From Candidula unifasciata (taxonomy: Eukaryota; Mollusca; Gastropoda; Stylommatophora; Geomitridae), in the NCBI GenBank assembly GCA_905116865.2, contig CAJHNH020000494.1:30001-94000 (forward strand): DNA of 64,000 bases. The letters are read 5' to 3'. The stretch's first letter is position 1, and each line of letters starts with the position of its first letter. Positions 46,986 through 58,689 of this stretch are shown piece by piece. Both the position numbers and the translations under genes were made by a program. Below the pieces are notes generated by a model, which was given only the letters and a program-made list of their open reading frames with translations, had not been told where the DNA came from and searched no databases.

Positions 46986-47297
46986 CTGAAACAAAAACCG
47001 GTGGTTAAGGTAACGAAAACCGGTGGCTATAAAATAACTAAAGCAAATGAATTAACAAAAAAAAAAAAAAAAAAGAAACACAAGCATACTCTAGCTCACA
47101 CTCAACAAAAATAATCAATCACCGAAACATGAATAAGGAAGAACACAGACACAATGCATTCGTGAAGTGTCGTTGTGGTTATGAACTTCTGTAATGTCAC
47201 AAGTGTTGATTCTACACATCATGAACATTGTCTGAAAGCTGAAATGTGAGGATTCAACAGATTTCAATTCTTGTCTGATAGATATTTTTTTTTAAAG

Positions 47298-47440
47298 GTG
47301 GGGGGGGGGGGGGAGGGGGGGGGGGGGTTGACTGAAAAATGGGGGGGGGGGGGGGTGTCTCATAAAAAAAAAAAATTGGTATTTCACCTAGTGTGATTTC
47401 CGGAGTCTAATTTTGTGGGGGGGGGGGGGGGGGGGGGCAT
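47298..47440. repeat. Three poly-G tracts
   Basis: Runs of 12-20 G at about 47300-47327, 47341-47355 and 47417-47437, separated by A/T-rich spacers. They could fold as G-quadruplexes on the + strand, or mark a difficult assembly region. Confidence 0.9.
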
Positions 47441-48320
47441 ACTAACTCCTCTTTGCAAGCATGTCATAACAGGCTATTAATTAATGGTTTGCTAAAACCA
47501 CAACCACATAATCACTAAACGGACACTGAAATGGGGGAAAAAAATGGATCGAGGAGACAAGAATGTCCAAGAGAAACAGTAAGATGAACACTGTTAAGAG
47601 AGGCCAAGGCTGCTAGGCTGGACTCCATCCATGATATCAGAAGAAATGCACAGGCTAGAAGGCGTCCTAGGTTATGAATCATGGCACAACACGAGGATGA
47701 CGGTGAAATCAGATGTGTTGGGTCGAAAGGAACAGATACCACGGCAGAGCTGTAAACCACAACACAATGTGCCAACCATAATTTCAAAGGTTAAAACAAG
47801 GGAAGAAGAAATGTGTACCTGACCTTTAACTTGTTTAAATAAAATGTTTAACTAGAGAGACTACACATCAGGCTGTAATAAAAATAACATTCTGCACTAG
47901 AGTAAACAATTTTTCTTTGAATGAGTCAGAAAAAAGTCATAAATGTTTGAGAAAATTTTGATGTAGAAGTCAGTGAACTCTGCATATTTTGAGAGAAGGA
48001 ATGAGCTCCAGAACTTGGTAAAAACTGACAAGATTCATGGACAAACAGAAAGAGAAAGGCATAAATACCTGGATGGCTTGACCATATGGATGGGGGTGAG
48101 ACAAGATCACTGAGCTGAGCCATGATTCTGGTGACTGTGTGAGATAGTGAAGCATCCCCTACGCTTACTGGCACCACACATGCTACATGATAATTCTACA
48201 CGATTGCTGGGAAATTAGTGCAGTGGGTTTTTCTTGACATCCACATAAGAGTCTGACACCTTCAATCTTGGACAGCTACTCTACACTGTGCAAACATCAA
48301 CATACTGAACATGGTGAAAG
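47440..48320. other. Unassigned intronic sequence
   Basis: Contains an exon-like segment at 48069-48167 (-) whose phase does not fit MADD (see rejected items). No repeat family is recognised. Confidence 0.3.
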
Positions 48321-48322
48321 TG

Positions 48323-48461
48323 TTAACTCTTTCATTGCCAAGGGGTTAGAATCACAGGCCCAAGGGGTAGTAAAGTGAGTTGTAAAATCGGCACATCTTG
48401 CATGCACTTCCAGCTAGGAACTTATGAACGCATGATGTGTTCTTTGAGACTGGGGAGTTAA
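48323..48461. mobile_element. TTAA-flanked MITE (copy 2)
   Basis: TTAACTCTTTCATTGCCAAG ... TCTTTGAGACTGGGGAGTTAA-type right end. The interior GAACGCATGATGTGTTC is related to the other copies. Confidence 0.55.
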
Positions 48462-48564
48462 AACTACAAAAGATTTTATGACCATTTTGAACACTGTGAC
48501 ATCAGAGCCTGTTTAGATGGTGGCGGGTATGCATGTCTACAGACAGCTGTAAACTATAGGAGAC

Positions 48565-48600
48565 TTAACTCTTTCAGTGCCATATGTTTTTGTACAAAAA
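48565..48600. mobile_element. MITE family, one terminus
   Basis: TTAACTCTTTCAGTGCCATA matches the left end of the TTAA-MITE family. The right end is not clear. Confidence 0.4.
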
Positions 48601-48609
48601 CCATTACCG

Positions 48610-49860
48610 TTTTCATTAAGTACTGTAGGGTTTGTGGAATTTGAAATAGAGTTTATTCAAGCTAAAATTCTAATCTTGAATAATTACAGTATGTTTCTGA
48701 TTTGACTAACTATGGCACATGTAACAAGGGAAATTCTACCCACTTGCTGTATTGTATAAATGAAAAAGCAATGAAATATACCCCTTTGATTGCCAGATTT
48801 ATTTAGTTAACATTGACCAAAAACATAAATTTAAGAAATCATTTGATGTAATATTTGAGACATGTGGGGAAACAGTTAGCAACACATCGTTCGTTGTTTG
48901 GGATTGATAGTATTAAAGAAGATGTTAGAGGTTACAGGAAGAAACCACTCAACCACCTGTGGAGGTGAACAGCTTTTAGTCAACACATATGATAATATAA
49001 GTGAAATACCAAAAGCAAATCTACATCATCGATGCTATGATGTGTATACGCTGTCTTCACAATGGAGGCTTGATATCCTGGATGGTTGGCACTACGCCAA
49101 AGTCACTTAACGCCAAATCCTTCTGTTGCCAATATCTTGGCTGAACATTGGTTGCATGAAAAGTCATATTTCATTTTGATCTATATGACCCATTTGGAGT
49201 AGGAATTCACATGTGTGACTTTGGTACACTGTAAAAGTAACAAGTGAAATGTCAGCCCTGAACTTAGGTGAAAATCAGCAAAATGTCAATAGTGCAAACT
49301 GTGTTTGCAAATTACTGGCTGAGGTCCCATGTGATGGCACTCGACCCGTTTCTTTCTTAGTCGACCTCTTGTTCTCATTTAGTACGCTCTAGCGGCTGGC
49401 TGATTTTATTCCATTCTAACCAGATGAAAAAAACCATTTGATTCTTTGATGTTCTATGAAATCACTAACCCTAACTGTGCCTGCCAGTGTTCGTTGTTCA
49501 TTTCAAGATCATCTTCACTGCAAATCAGACATGATCAGAAGTGGTCTTATCTCATCCTGAGTATGTCTTCAAGTGTTTTTAGGCTGACAACTTCCATTCT
49601 GTTCTCGCTGATGTAATGATTTTCTTGTCCCGCCGCTCCAATTGGTACACCCAGGGTATGTAGTCTATTCAGTGAAAAATCCTTTTTTCAACGAAACTAA
49701 AAGCCTCACAGCCTTGAGCCTCTTGTATTGGTGACAATGTTTCTTCTTGTCACTTGTCAATGTAACAAAAATCACAACACTTCAGCTAAACCCAGAATGT
49801 TCAGTCTATAACACATGGATGTTAAACAAATGCATTCAATCTTTAAGTATGTCAGTTTTC
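48610..49860. other. Unassigned intronic sequence
   Basis: A/T-rich. A 70-codon + frame at 48898 lacks motifs. Confidence 0.3.
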
Positions 49861-49970
49861 TTAACTCTTTGGGTACCAAAGAACGTATCATGTACTGATA
49901 CTTAATTAATTCAACTGTCTTCTAGTGCCAATGAAGAATCTGTTTTATGTGGCCAATGAAAGAGAGTTAA
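49861..49970. mobile_element. TTAA-flanked MITE (copy 3)
   Basis: TTAACTCTTTGGGTACCAAA at the left and GGCCAATGAAAGAGAGTTAA at the right form inverted termini over 110 bp. Confidence 0.6.
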
Positions 49971-50164
49971 CAGACTACACTGTCAAAGGTTCACAAATGG
50001 CTGTGGAAGGTAAGAAGAGAAAGCTGTTACAAGCATCCAGTCACAAAGTGAGAGCAATGAGTAAAGAATTTAGAGTGATCTCCCCAGTTTGAAACACAGA
50101 GGAGAAGACATCTGAGTTCCATAACAAACACTACTAGAGCCACAACAACATTTAAAGCATGACA

Positions 50165-50222
50165 AACATCCAAATGTTGTGCAAACATCCAAATGTTGTG
50201 CAAACATCCAAATAATCGAGTT
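50165..50222. repeat. Tandem repeat, 19-bp unit, 3 copies
   Basis: Unit GCAAACATCCAAATGTTGT. Confidence 0.9.
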
Positions 50223-50589
50223 TGTATTTATATACTTAATATCCTTATTATGGAGAAAGTTAATGAATTACGTTCCCCTCATTAAAAATAAAATAAAAAT
50301 ACCCACATTGAATACTGCAGCATGAAAGGTTGACACTCAGTGACTCAAAGAGTCATTATTCTGATGCAAATAAAACAGGAGCAGATATAAGAAAACTTGT
50401 TCAACCATATATAACAGTTACTTGGAGAAAACTACAACTACCCGGTGACCTGCTGTCCAAGGTGGGTGAGGTTAACAAATACACCCGATTCAAATCCTCA
50501 AGAATACAGTGAAAGACTGACACCCACCCAGTCACTCAATAAGGGGTCACCACTGAGATGCAAATCTGAAGGTAGGTGGGAGGGTGGAT

Positions 50590-51175
50590 TGGGTGCTGCC
50601 ACTCCCCTTAAATAATTAAATCATATTATTTTATCATTATTTTAGAATAAGGTATCCCATATTATACTAAATAAACCATTAATAACGCCAACGCCCCTGC
50701 CCCCCACCTCAATTCTAATTGATTTATTAGTTGCATTTAACAATTATATGAATGAGTTATCCTTTTTATGAAATAACAAGCAAAGTACCCCCACAGCTTA
50801 GGCGTCATAAGTTATTTTATCATTATTTTATGAGTTATCCCTAATTTAATCAACAAACATTAATTAGTAGCCACCATTTAATAATAATTTCATTAGTTAT
50901 TTTATCATACTTTAGATGAGTTATCCCTTTAGGTAATAAACAACAATATTAACAAATACTGTCTAAAACTAATAAATTCATGAGATATTTTAGAATAAGT
51001 TATCACCTTATGTAATAATCCCAAAACATTAATAAATGACTATTATACAAATCAATTCATACATAATAATAAAATTTAAAAAAAAATTACCACATTATAC
51101 TAATCAAATAAATTACCACATTATACTAATCAATCAATTCATGAGTTATAATTATTTATGAATTAGTTATCCCTG
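50590..51175. repeat. A/T-rich degenerate repeat
   Basis: Recurrent ATTATTTTATCATTATTTTA, GAGTTATCCCT and CATTAATAA words at irregular spacing of about 60-80 bases suggest an old minisatellite. Confidence 0.55.
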
Positions 51176-51654
51176 TATAGAATTAACAATTCCTGGGTCC
51201 TCAGGTTGGGAAGGGGCAGGGGAGAAAGGAGGGAAGTGCAGATATCACAGCCTGGCTGTAAATCTACACAATGTGGCAACTGCTCTTTTAAGGGTTAACA
51301 CATATTTTGAAAAAATATACATTAGAAAAAAATGCAGCAACAAATAAACCCCCCCCCCCCCCCATACAAATCTATGTTATATGATAGTGAGTGAGCCAGT
51401 TAGTTGGGATATGATCATTGCACTCCGGACATGTCCATAGGTGCTTAGATCCTTCCCTCACTATGAACTCCAGGGTGCTGTGACAACAGAGCCAGTTCTT
51501 TGTTGATTGATTAGTCTTTTTGTATTCCCGGTGTGTCTCTTGCTTTTGGCTATGCCGATCTTAACTCCTGAGTCTAATATATGGTATTCGGTTATATGGC
51601 AAACCTAGCTTAACCTTCTAATTCAAATTAATTATAATCAGTTATCTAAGGATC

Positions 51655-51900
51655 GTTAAAAAGTTAGTTGCGTATCCTTTACAGGACGTTGCAGAACCAA
51701 CCCCAGCATTTATGAGCTGTTGTGGTTTTTATAGGAACAATTTTACAATCAGTAGTTAACTACTGTTGTCTGAACGGTCAGCTCACAGTACCACTGTTGA
51801 AACCAGTGCAAGACAAATCGTCCACAGCAGAGATCGAACCAGGCACTTCAGCATTATAAAGTGCATTAACAACAACAAAGCCACAGACAGCGACTAAAAA
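51655..51900 (-). mobile_element. tRNA-derived SINE, family C (full length)
   Basis: - strand head CGCTGTCTGTGGCTTTGTTG (box A) and GCCTGGTTCGATCTCTGC (box B). The body has GTGAGCTGACCGTTCAG and AGTTAACTACTGATTG. The tail is GGTTCTGCAACGTCCTGTAA + AGGATACGCAACTAA. Confidence 0.8.
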
Positions 51901-52089
51901 TATAAGGATTATTCTGTACAATTCCAGGTGTTTGTGTTTAAAATTCCCCAGTCAGAAGGGTAGAACACTAGAGTCCCACTGACTCCTAAGAAACATGCAG
52001 TGAAAGGCAACTAAGTAGACGTTTGCTGGGCCGAAAGTGCAGATATCACACGACAATGTGCCAGCCAAACTTTTAATGATCAATTGGGT

Positions 52090-52950
52090 AAGGCAGATGA
52101 TGACATCATGCAGGTTTGCAGCCTTACAGATATCCATCAAGGTGAGGAATGGATACCAGCGTCTAAAGCGCCCAATCTCACATTCTCCTGTGTCATGGTG
52201 CTCGATAGGAGTTATCGGGAGCAAAATCCAGCTGCTGTCAATGCTCAGGTATGCACGCTTATCAGTGACAAGTCAGATGAGACAGATGTGGTGATCTTCA
52301 CAGACGGGTTAGTAATTCGAGTACATAAGAGTGCATGGGCATTTACAGCTCGCTCTTCAGGCACAACAGTTCAAGAAGCCAGCGGTGCCTTCTCCATGAC
52401 TACCAGCAGCATGGTGATGGAGCTGATGGTAGTGACACAAGCCTTCATGTGGCTAGAATCACACGACTATTTCCGTGTGTGTGTGCTGAGTGACTCTTTA
52501 AGCATAATCCGGCGGATCGAGGCAGGCGCAGGCTGGTTACGCAGACAGTGGTTTGAGTCATTGCAAAACTCTCCTGTGTGCAGTTACCTTTATATTCATC
52601 CCAGGGCATGCAGGTGTTGTTGGTAATAAAAGAGCTGATAGACTGGCAGGTGCTATATTAATTGAAGATGGCTGGTCCATGTATCTTGCAGACATTGTCA
52701 TTGCCCTTAGAGAGATAGGATGTTCTGAGGATTTTGGAAGCAATGTGTCCACATCACTTCTAAGAATACACGAATTGGGAGTAAAGATCGGCACAGCCAA
52801 ACAGGAGAAGCACACTGGACGCACATGAAGTCTTGTTAACCAACATAGGACTGGCACTATTAACCACATGACGATGATGGATATGTTGAGAGGGGAATCT
52901 GAGCACCTATGGATGTGTCCGGAGTGCTGTGAAGATAATCTAACTCATAA
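52090..52950 (+). mobile_element. LINE RNase H domain, frameshifted copy
   Basis: The + frame shows the catalytic order of RNase HI: VIFTDG (Asp), SMVMELMVVTQA (Glu), VCVLSDSLSIIRRI (Asp). Near 52600 the frame shifts; the next frame gives FIFIPGHAGVVGNKRADRLA (His and Asp block), then LADIVIALREIG and, at 52893-52940, SEHLWMCPECCEDN. The domain is nearly complete but broken by one frameshift and a later stop. It is the best copy of this element in the window and the reference for the fragments at 43.9, 44.75 and 60.6 kb. Confidence 0.85.
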
Positions 52951-52960
52951 CTTATAGACC

Positions 52961-53055
52961 TTAACTCTTTGAGTCCAAAGGAACGCCAATTTTACATCTC
53001 TTTTGACTACCCCTTGGGCCTCTGATGCTAAACCCCCTGGGACTCAAAGAGTTAA
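52961..53055. mobile_element. TTAA-flanked MITE (copy 4, most intact)
   Basis: TTAACTCTTTGAGTCC at the left and GGGACTCAAAGAGTTAA at the right are perfect inverted repeats of at least 16 bp, 95 bp overall. It sits only 10 or so bases past the RNase H remnant. Confidence 0.8.
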
Positions 53056-53059
53056 CAAC

Positions 53060-53980
53060 ACATCTTCTCCCCTTCCGTCTCCTAACCTTGTTCTGGTTAA
53101 ACTGTGAAACTTTCGAGTTGTGATAATTATAATACCATAAAAAAACATCTGCTGTTTTATCTCATGACCTTGACTAAATATGTAAAGTTACTGCAATAAA
53201 ACTCGATTTCCTACAAATGCTTAAAGACAATTCTCATGTCTCCAAAACTCTAATGAAAGTATAAATGAGAGAGCCAATCTGTACTTAGGAAAACAACAAA
53301 GAAGAAAATACAATTAAATACCAACTGCTAGTACACACCGATAAACACGCTGACATAAACAGGCAACAAGCAAGCACACAGAAATAAGAATATTAAGTTA
53401 ATAATCAGCACACCAGCTGGTGAAGCATGTACAACACAAAGATTTCATCCTGGTTTGTGCAACATGTATGTATAACTGGGATACAAATCTGTATATTTTA
53501 TGCAGAAACAACAGAAACTATGCTGTTACCTCAAAGTCCTGAAAATGCGGTGGAGAAAGCGGTGTGTAGACATAGACAGTGTCAAATTTGTGGACAAAAA
53601 CACAAAAACACTGGAGTTTAAAAAAAAAATTAAAGGTATTATCATCATCAACATCATGAGCCATACTTCTCACAAGATCACCAGTATCACCAATCAGGCC
53701 TGTGCTCCTGTCTCGCCACATCTGTGCAGGTAAGCCATCAGGGCATTTCTCTCTCTCTCTCTTTCTGGAATCATAACTTTACTCAGTATCTTGAAGAAAA
53801 AATTTGCCATTGCTTTCCTTCGTTGTTTTTTTTTAAAATGCATTTTTACACCTTGCTGACAGGATAATTTCTAGCTGTGACAACTGTTTGGGTATCAGAC
53901 AGTTATTGGGTTGATATGTTGTTGTTGTCTCAAGACAATGCCAGCTTTCAGGTTTCTTGATTGACTCAGCTGCAACACTA
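53060..53980. other. Unassigned intronic sequence
   Basis: An ORF at 53518-53721 (-) begins just after a GCACAG acceptor-like site, but no homology to MADD is evident. CT microsatellite at 53748-53765. Confidence 0.3.
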
Positions 53981-53984
53981 AATT

Positions 53985-54605
53985 ACCTCTCTATACTTCA
54001 CGGTAGAAAAGGAAAAGTTAAATGACACTAAATTACCTCTGGGGTAGAAGAAGAAAAGCCAAATGACACTAAATTACCTCTAGGGTAGAAGAGGAAAAGC
54101 TAAATGACACTAAAATACCTCTAGGGTAGAAGAAGAAAGCTAAATGACACTAAATTACCTCTAAGGTAGAAGAGGAAAAGCTAAATGACACTAAATTACC
54201 TCTAGGGAAGAAGAGGAAAAGCTAAATGACACTAAATTACATCTAGCGTAGAAGACGAAAAGCTAAATGACACTAAATTATCTCTAGGGTAGAAGAGGAA
54301 AAGCTAAATGACACTAAATTATCTCTAGGGTAGAAGAGAAAAAACTAAATTACACTAAATTACCAATAGGGTAGACGAGGAAAAGCTAAATGACACTAAA
54401 TTACCTCTAGAGTAGAAGATGAAAAGCTAAATGGCACTAAATTACCTCTAGAGTAGAAGATGAAAAGCTAAATGACACTAAATTACCTCTAGAGTAGAAG
54501 ATGAAAAGCTAAATGGCTCTAAATTACCCCTAAACTCTAAGGCAGAAGAGGAAAAACTAAACACTACATTACCTCTATACTCCAGGGCAGAAGAGGAAAG
54601 GCTAA
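53985..54605. repeat. Minisatellite, about 41-bp unit, 14-15 copies
   Basis: Unit CTAAATGACACTAAATTACC + TCTAGGGTAGAAGAGGAAAA + G. Degenerate at both edges. Confidence 0.95.
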
Positions 54606-54749
54606 ATAAGAGAACACCACTATACTGTAGAGTAAAAGAGGAACGAATAATCAACATAACTGTTAAAAGTTAAAAGACTAACTCCTATTGTGAGCAAACT
54701 ACACTTCAAGAAGAGGAAAGATGAAACAAGACTGTAAAGAACTGTAGCC

Positions 54750-55335
54750 AAGAGTAGGATCATCATCAAGTGCCTTGCCCACTGGCGATCATGCTTCTCC
54801 ACAATCTGCAATCAGCAACTGAGTGCATCAGTTCGGGTGTTGACACCCCCTTCATGCCATGACAAAAGACTGTGAAGAATCTTTTTACCATGTCTTCCTC
54901 TTTCTCTTTTTCCACAGATCTTTCCAGTGGTCACATGTTCCATTTTCATTTTCTCATAACAAGACCCAAACAAATCATGACTATCTCTTTCTGATGTTTG
55001 TGATAAGCTGTCTTTGAGTACTCACCTCTTTCAAAACATCTGGGTTGCTCTTCTAAGCTCTCCAAGGAATTCTAAGGATTCTTCTATAAAACCACATCTC
55101 TGCGGCCTTAAGATATTGTCCGGCTTGTTTATTAATTGTCCAGGTTTTACAAGCGTAGGTTAAAACTGGCTCTATATAGCATGCGAGAATTCTATTCCTA
55201 ACCTCTAATGACACGGATTTATTGCACAAAATGTTCTTCATTTTATAAAAAGCAGTTTTGGCCTGTCCTATTCTATTCTTGATCTCTGTGATACATCTTC
55301 CATCAGATGTTATCCATGTGCCTAGCTACTTACAT
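54750..55335 (-). mobile_element. LINE reverse transcriptase C-terminal region, decayed
   Basis: - strand order: WITSDGRCITEIKNRIGQAK, then YIEPVLTYACKTWTINKQ, AAEMWFYRRILRIPW, RQLITNIRKR. After frame changes come VTTGKICGKRERGRHG and LWRSMIASGQGT. This is the thumb to C-terminus of a non-LTR element, with several frameshifts and stops. It differs in subfamily from the SLDTQS-ending copies. Confidence 0.8.
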
Positions 55336-55389
55336 TTCTGTTCAAGGGTAGAATAGAAAGAATAAACAAGACTGTAAGGATACGCCAAA

Positions 55390-55770
55390 AAAATGCTACA
55401 AGATAACACTTCAGTCAATAAGGTGCCATCTCCACAATACAGGTTGGCTGCAATGGATTTCCAACATTCACTGTCTCATCTTAGCTGTACATGCTCTAAG
55501 ACTGCTGCTTATACATCTCTTGATGTTGTCTTCCCACTTGTATCGTTATCTACCTTTTGCCCTCAACATTTTCCTCCAGTAGAGTTTTTGAAAAAGCATT
55601 ATGTCCTTTAATGTGGCCAAAATATTTCATCTGTATATATTTTTTCAAAATTTCTTTTAGTCACTCTCTTTTCATTCAGTCTTTCTGGAAACTGTATTCG
55701 GCTGTTTTTGTTTCCATGAAATATCAACTACTTTTCTTTATATCCAATTTCCAAAGACTCAATTTGATTT
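55390..55770 (-). mobile_element. LINE 3'-end remnant
   Basis: - strand LKYFGHIK, KTLLEENVEGKR and GRQHQE-like words are the K-x-F-G-H ... L-E-G-x-V-x-G-K-R ... G-R-Q pattern of the LINE tail. Multiple stops. Confidence 0.6.
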
Positions 55771-56062
55771 CCTAATCGTTATTTTCAAAGTCCAATTGAC
55801 CCCAGCACAGAACAGAACAGATTGTAAAGTGCCGACATTCACCCTTGTTGTGATTTTTCTTGATAAAGACTGCTGCCAAAATGTCTCATTGTTTCTGTGT
55901 GTGTCAGTGTTTTTTACCCTTCTCAGCGTCTTTAAGCTGTTTAATCACAGCCCAGTGGATTAATTTCTTCCCTAGAGACCAGCATTAGAATGGTCAGAAC
56001 ATGATTAAACATGATTGACTCTGGGGTGAATAGAGGAACGTCACTGTAGCTACGGAGCTACG

Positions 56063-56205
56063 TGCGGACAGCGACACAGGCGGACAGTTTCTTATCATCT
56101 ATCTGTACTGGTGGCAGAGCACTTATATATACCTCTAGAACGGCTTATAACCATTTGCAATGACGCTGGTTCACATCTCCGACTTTACCTTTTTATGATG
56201 AAACT
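56063..56205 (+). repeat. Dispersed repeat family F
   Basis: CTGTACTGGTGGCAGAGCAC, GCTTATAACCATTTGCAATG and ACGCTGGTTCACATCTCCGA match 40123-40250; a 15-base insertion follows CACTTATA. Confidence 0.75.
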
Positions 56206-56524
56206 AACACAGACATATGACCAATCAGCCGAAACCAATGACATCACAAATACAACAGCAACAATTGTGCAACAAGTGTCAGACAATATTAACAAGACAT
56301 CAAAGGCAATTCAAGAAAAAAAACAAGCACAAGATACAGCAAACAATACCACACAGTCACTCCAATGACTGTAGCATCATGTGCCAAGAAAACAATAAAG
56401 AAAGGAATTCTTTTCTTCTTTGCTTGCAATTAATAAAGCAGTTGCTAGGTTGTGTTTTTGTGTATAGCTAGGCAGTAATATTTGCCCAACACATTCGATT
56501 TTGGCAAACCCCTAATTATTTATT

Positions 56525-56605
56525 TTGACACATTCTTGCTGGTGGCAGTGGGTCTATCCCGCCCCCACCACCTCAAAAAGGGGCCCAGGAGCCCACAAAG
56601 AGAAA
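56525..56605 (+). mobile_element. Dispersed repeat family D, right-end fragment
   Basis: GTGGCAGTGGGTCTATCCCG and GGGGCCCAGGAGCCCACAAA match the right end of 21020-21285. Confidence 0.6.
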
Positions 56606-56629
56606 TAAATGAATCTGAATAGTTCTGGT

Positions 56630-56800
56630 TGCATGTCTACCTTCTTCTGCCTTTATAATCCCCATTGGAGCACAGGCCCTCAACAAACCCCAGCCAAGTT
56701 GTTATATCCTTCGCTACTGCATGCAGCTCTGTCCAGGTCCTCCCCATCTTTTCAACTCCACTCTCTAGCTCCCTTCTCCATGTGTTTTTTGGTCTTCCTT
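56630..56800 (-). mobile_element. LINE polyprotein C-terminus
   Basis: - strand GRPKNTWRRELESGVEKMGR, TWTELHAVAKDITTW, FVEGLCSNGD. This is the terminal K-G-R-P-K-x-T-W-R-R ... A-x-D-R-x-x-W-R ... L-C-x pattern of many mollusc and vertebrate LINEs. It is continuous and in frame with the 63-bp array immediately upstream on the same strand. Confidence 0.85.
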
Positions 56801-58428
56801 TGTCTCTTTGCCCCGATCTGCTTCCTGATATCTGTTCAACACCATCATTTTTTGGTCTTCCTTTGTCTCTTTGCCCCGATCTGCTTCCTGATATCTGTTC
56901 AACACCATCATTTTTTGGTCTTCCTTTGTCTCTTTGCCCCGATCTGCTTCCTGATATCTGTTCAACACCATCATTTTTTGGTCTTCCTTTGTCTCTTTGC
57001 CCCGATCTGCTTCCTGATATCTGTTCAACACCATCATTTTTTGGTCTTCCTTTGTCCTCTTTGCCCCGATCTGCTTCCTGATATCTGTTCAACACCATCA
57101 TTTTTTTGGTCTTCCTTTGTCTCTTTGCCCCGATCTGCTTCCTGATATCTGTTCAACACCATCATTTTTTGGTCTTCCCTTTGTCTCTTTGCCCCGATCT
57201 GCTTCCTGATATCTGTTCAACACCATCATTTTTTTTAAGTCTTCCTTTGTCTCTTTGCCCCGATCTGCTTCCTGATATCTGTTCAACACCATCATTTTTT
57301 GGTCTTCCTTTGTCTCTTTGCCCCGATCTGCTTCCTGATATCTGTTCAACACCATCATTTTTTGGTCTTCCTTTGTCTCTTTGCCCCGATCTGCTTCCTG
57401 ATATCTGTTCAACACCATCATTTTTTGGTCTTCCTTTGTCTCTTTGCCCCGATCTGCTTCCTGATATCTGTTCAAAGCACCATCATTTTTGGTCTTCCTT
57501 TGTCTCTTTGCCCCGATCTGCTTCCTGATATCTGTTCAACACCATCATTTTTTGGTCTTCCTTTGTCTCTTTGCCCCGATCTGCTTCCTGATATCTGTTC
57601 AACACCATCATTTTTTGGTCTTCCTTTGTCTCTTTGCCCCGATCTGCTTCCTGATATCTGTTCAACACCATCATTTTTGGTCTTCCTTTGTCTCTTTGCC
57701 CCGATCTGCTTCCTGATATCTGTTCAACACCATCATTTTTTGGTCTTTCCTTTGTCTCTTTGCCCCGATCTGCTTCCTGATATCTGTTCAACACCATCAT
57801 TTTTTGGTCTTCCTTTGTCTCTTTGCCCCGATCTGCTTCCTGATATCTGTTCAACACACCATCATTTTTGGTCTTCCTTTGTCTCTTTGCCCCGATCTGC
57901 TTCCTGATATCTGTTCAAACACCATCATTTTTTGGTCTTCCTTTGTCTCTTTGCCCGATCTGCTTCCTGATATCTGTTCAACACCATCATTTTTTGGTCT
58001 TCCTTTGTCTCTTTGCCCGATCTGCTTCCTGATATCTGTTCAACACCATCATTTTTGGTCTTCCTTTGTCTCTTTGCCCGATCTGCTTCCTGATATCTGT
58101 TCAACACCATCATTTTTGGTCTTCCTTTGTCTCTTTGCCCCGATCTGCTTCCTGATATCTGTTCAACACCATCATTTTTTGGTCTTCCTTTGTCTCTTTG
58201 CCCAGATCTGCTTCCTGATATCTGTTCAACACCATCATTTTTTGGTCTTCCTTTGTCTCTTTGCCCCGATCTGCTTCCTGATATCTGTTCAACACCCTCA
58301 TTTTTTGGCCTTCCTTTGTCTCTTTGCCCCGATCTGCTTCCTGATATCTGTTCAACACCATCATTTTTTGGCCTTCCTTTGTCTCTTTGCCCCGATCTGC
58401 TTCCTGATATCTGTTCAACACCATAATG
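56785..58428. repeat. Minisatellite, 63-bp unit, about 26 copies, grown from LINE coding sequence
   Basis: The unit contains TTTTTTGGTCTTCCTTTGTC + TCTTTGCCCCGATCTGCTTC + CTGATATCTGTTCAACACCA + TCA. On the - strand one frame reads GVEQISGSRSGQRDKGRPKN, and GRPKN is also the first motif of the adjoining LINE tail. Unit identity is very high; single-base indels in T-runs break the frame several times. Confidence 0.96.
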
Positions 58429-58689
58429 ACCCAATGAGCCATATTTGGGCGGTCATGCCAATAAGAACAGATCCAGGATGTCTCAAGCAACTTTAAAAAA
58501 GGTGATATATAATAAGGGTCACTATGGCAATTGTCCTTAAAATTGTACAGAAACAATAAATACAGCAGAATACAAGAAAGTTAGTAGTCACCATGTACAT
58601 AAGATGGTAATATAAATCACAAGACAACATAAGCAAAACTGCAACGATTCTTGGATAAACATGAACAGAGAAACAGTGACACAGAGAAG

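Noticed and set aside
46854..47114. + strand lysine-rich 86-codon ORF
   Set aside because: It is the complement of a MADD exon plus its pyrimidine tracts; the - strand reading has splice sites and homology.
48069..48167. Exon-like segment on the - strand (GTGCCAG acceptor, CCATCCAG|GTATTT donor, 99 nt)
   Set aside because: The only open frame enters in phase 1, but the neighbouring MADD exons require phase 0, and the residues do not match the family. It could belong to a nested transcript, but evidence is lacking.
53518..53721. - strand frame beginning ATGTGGCGAGAC after GCACAG
   Set aside because: Acceptor-like site only; no donor in phase, no MADD similarity, and an A/T-rich end.
56609..58556. 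Long ORFs of 120-230 codons on both strands
   Set aside because: Produced by the 63-bp array. Only the flanking LINE tail on the - strand is genuine, though decayed, coding sequence.
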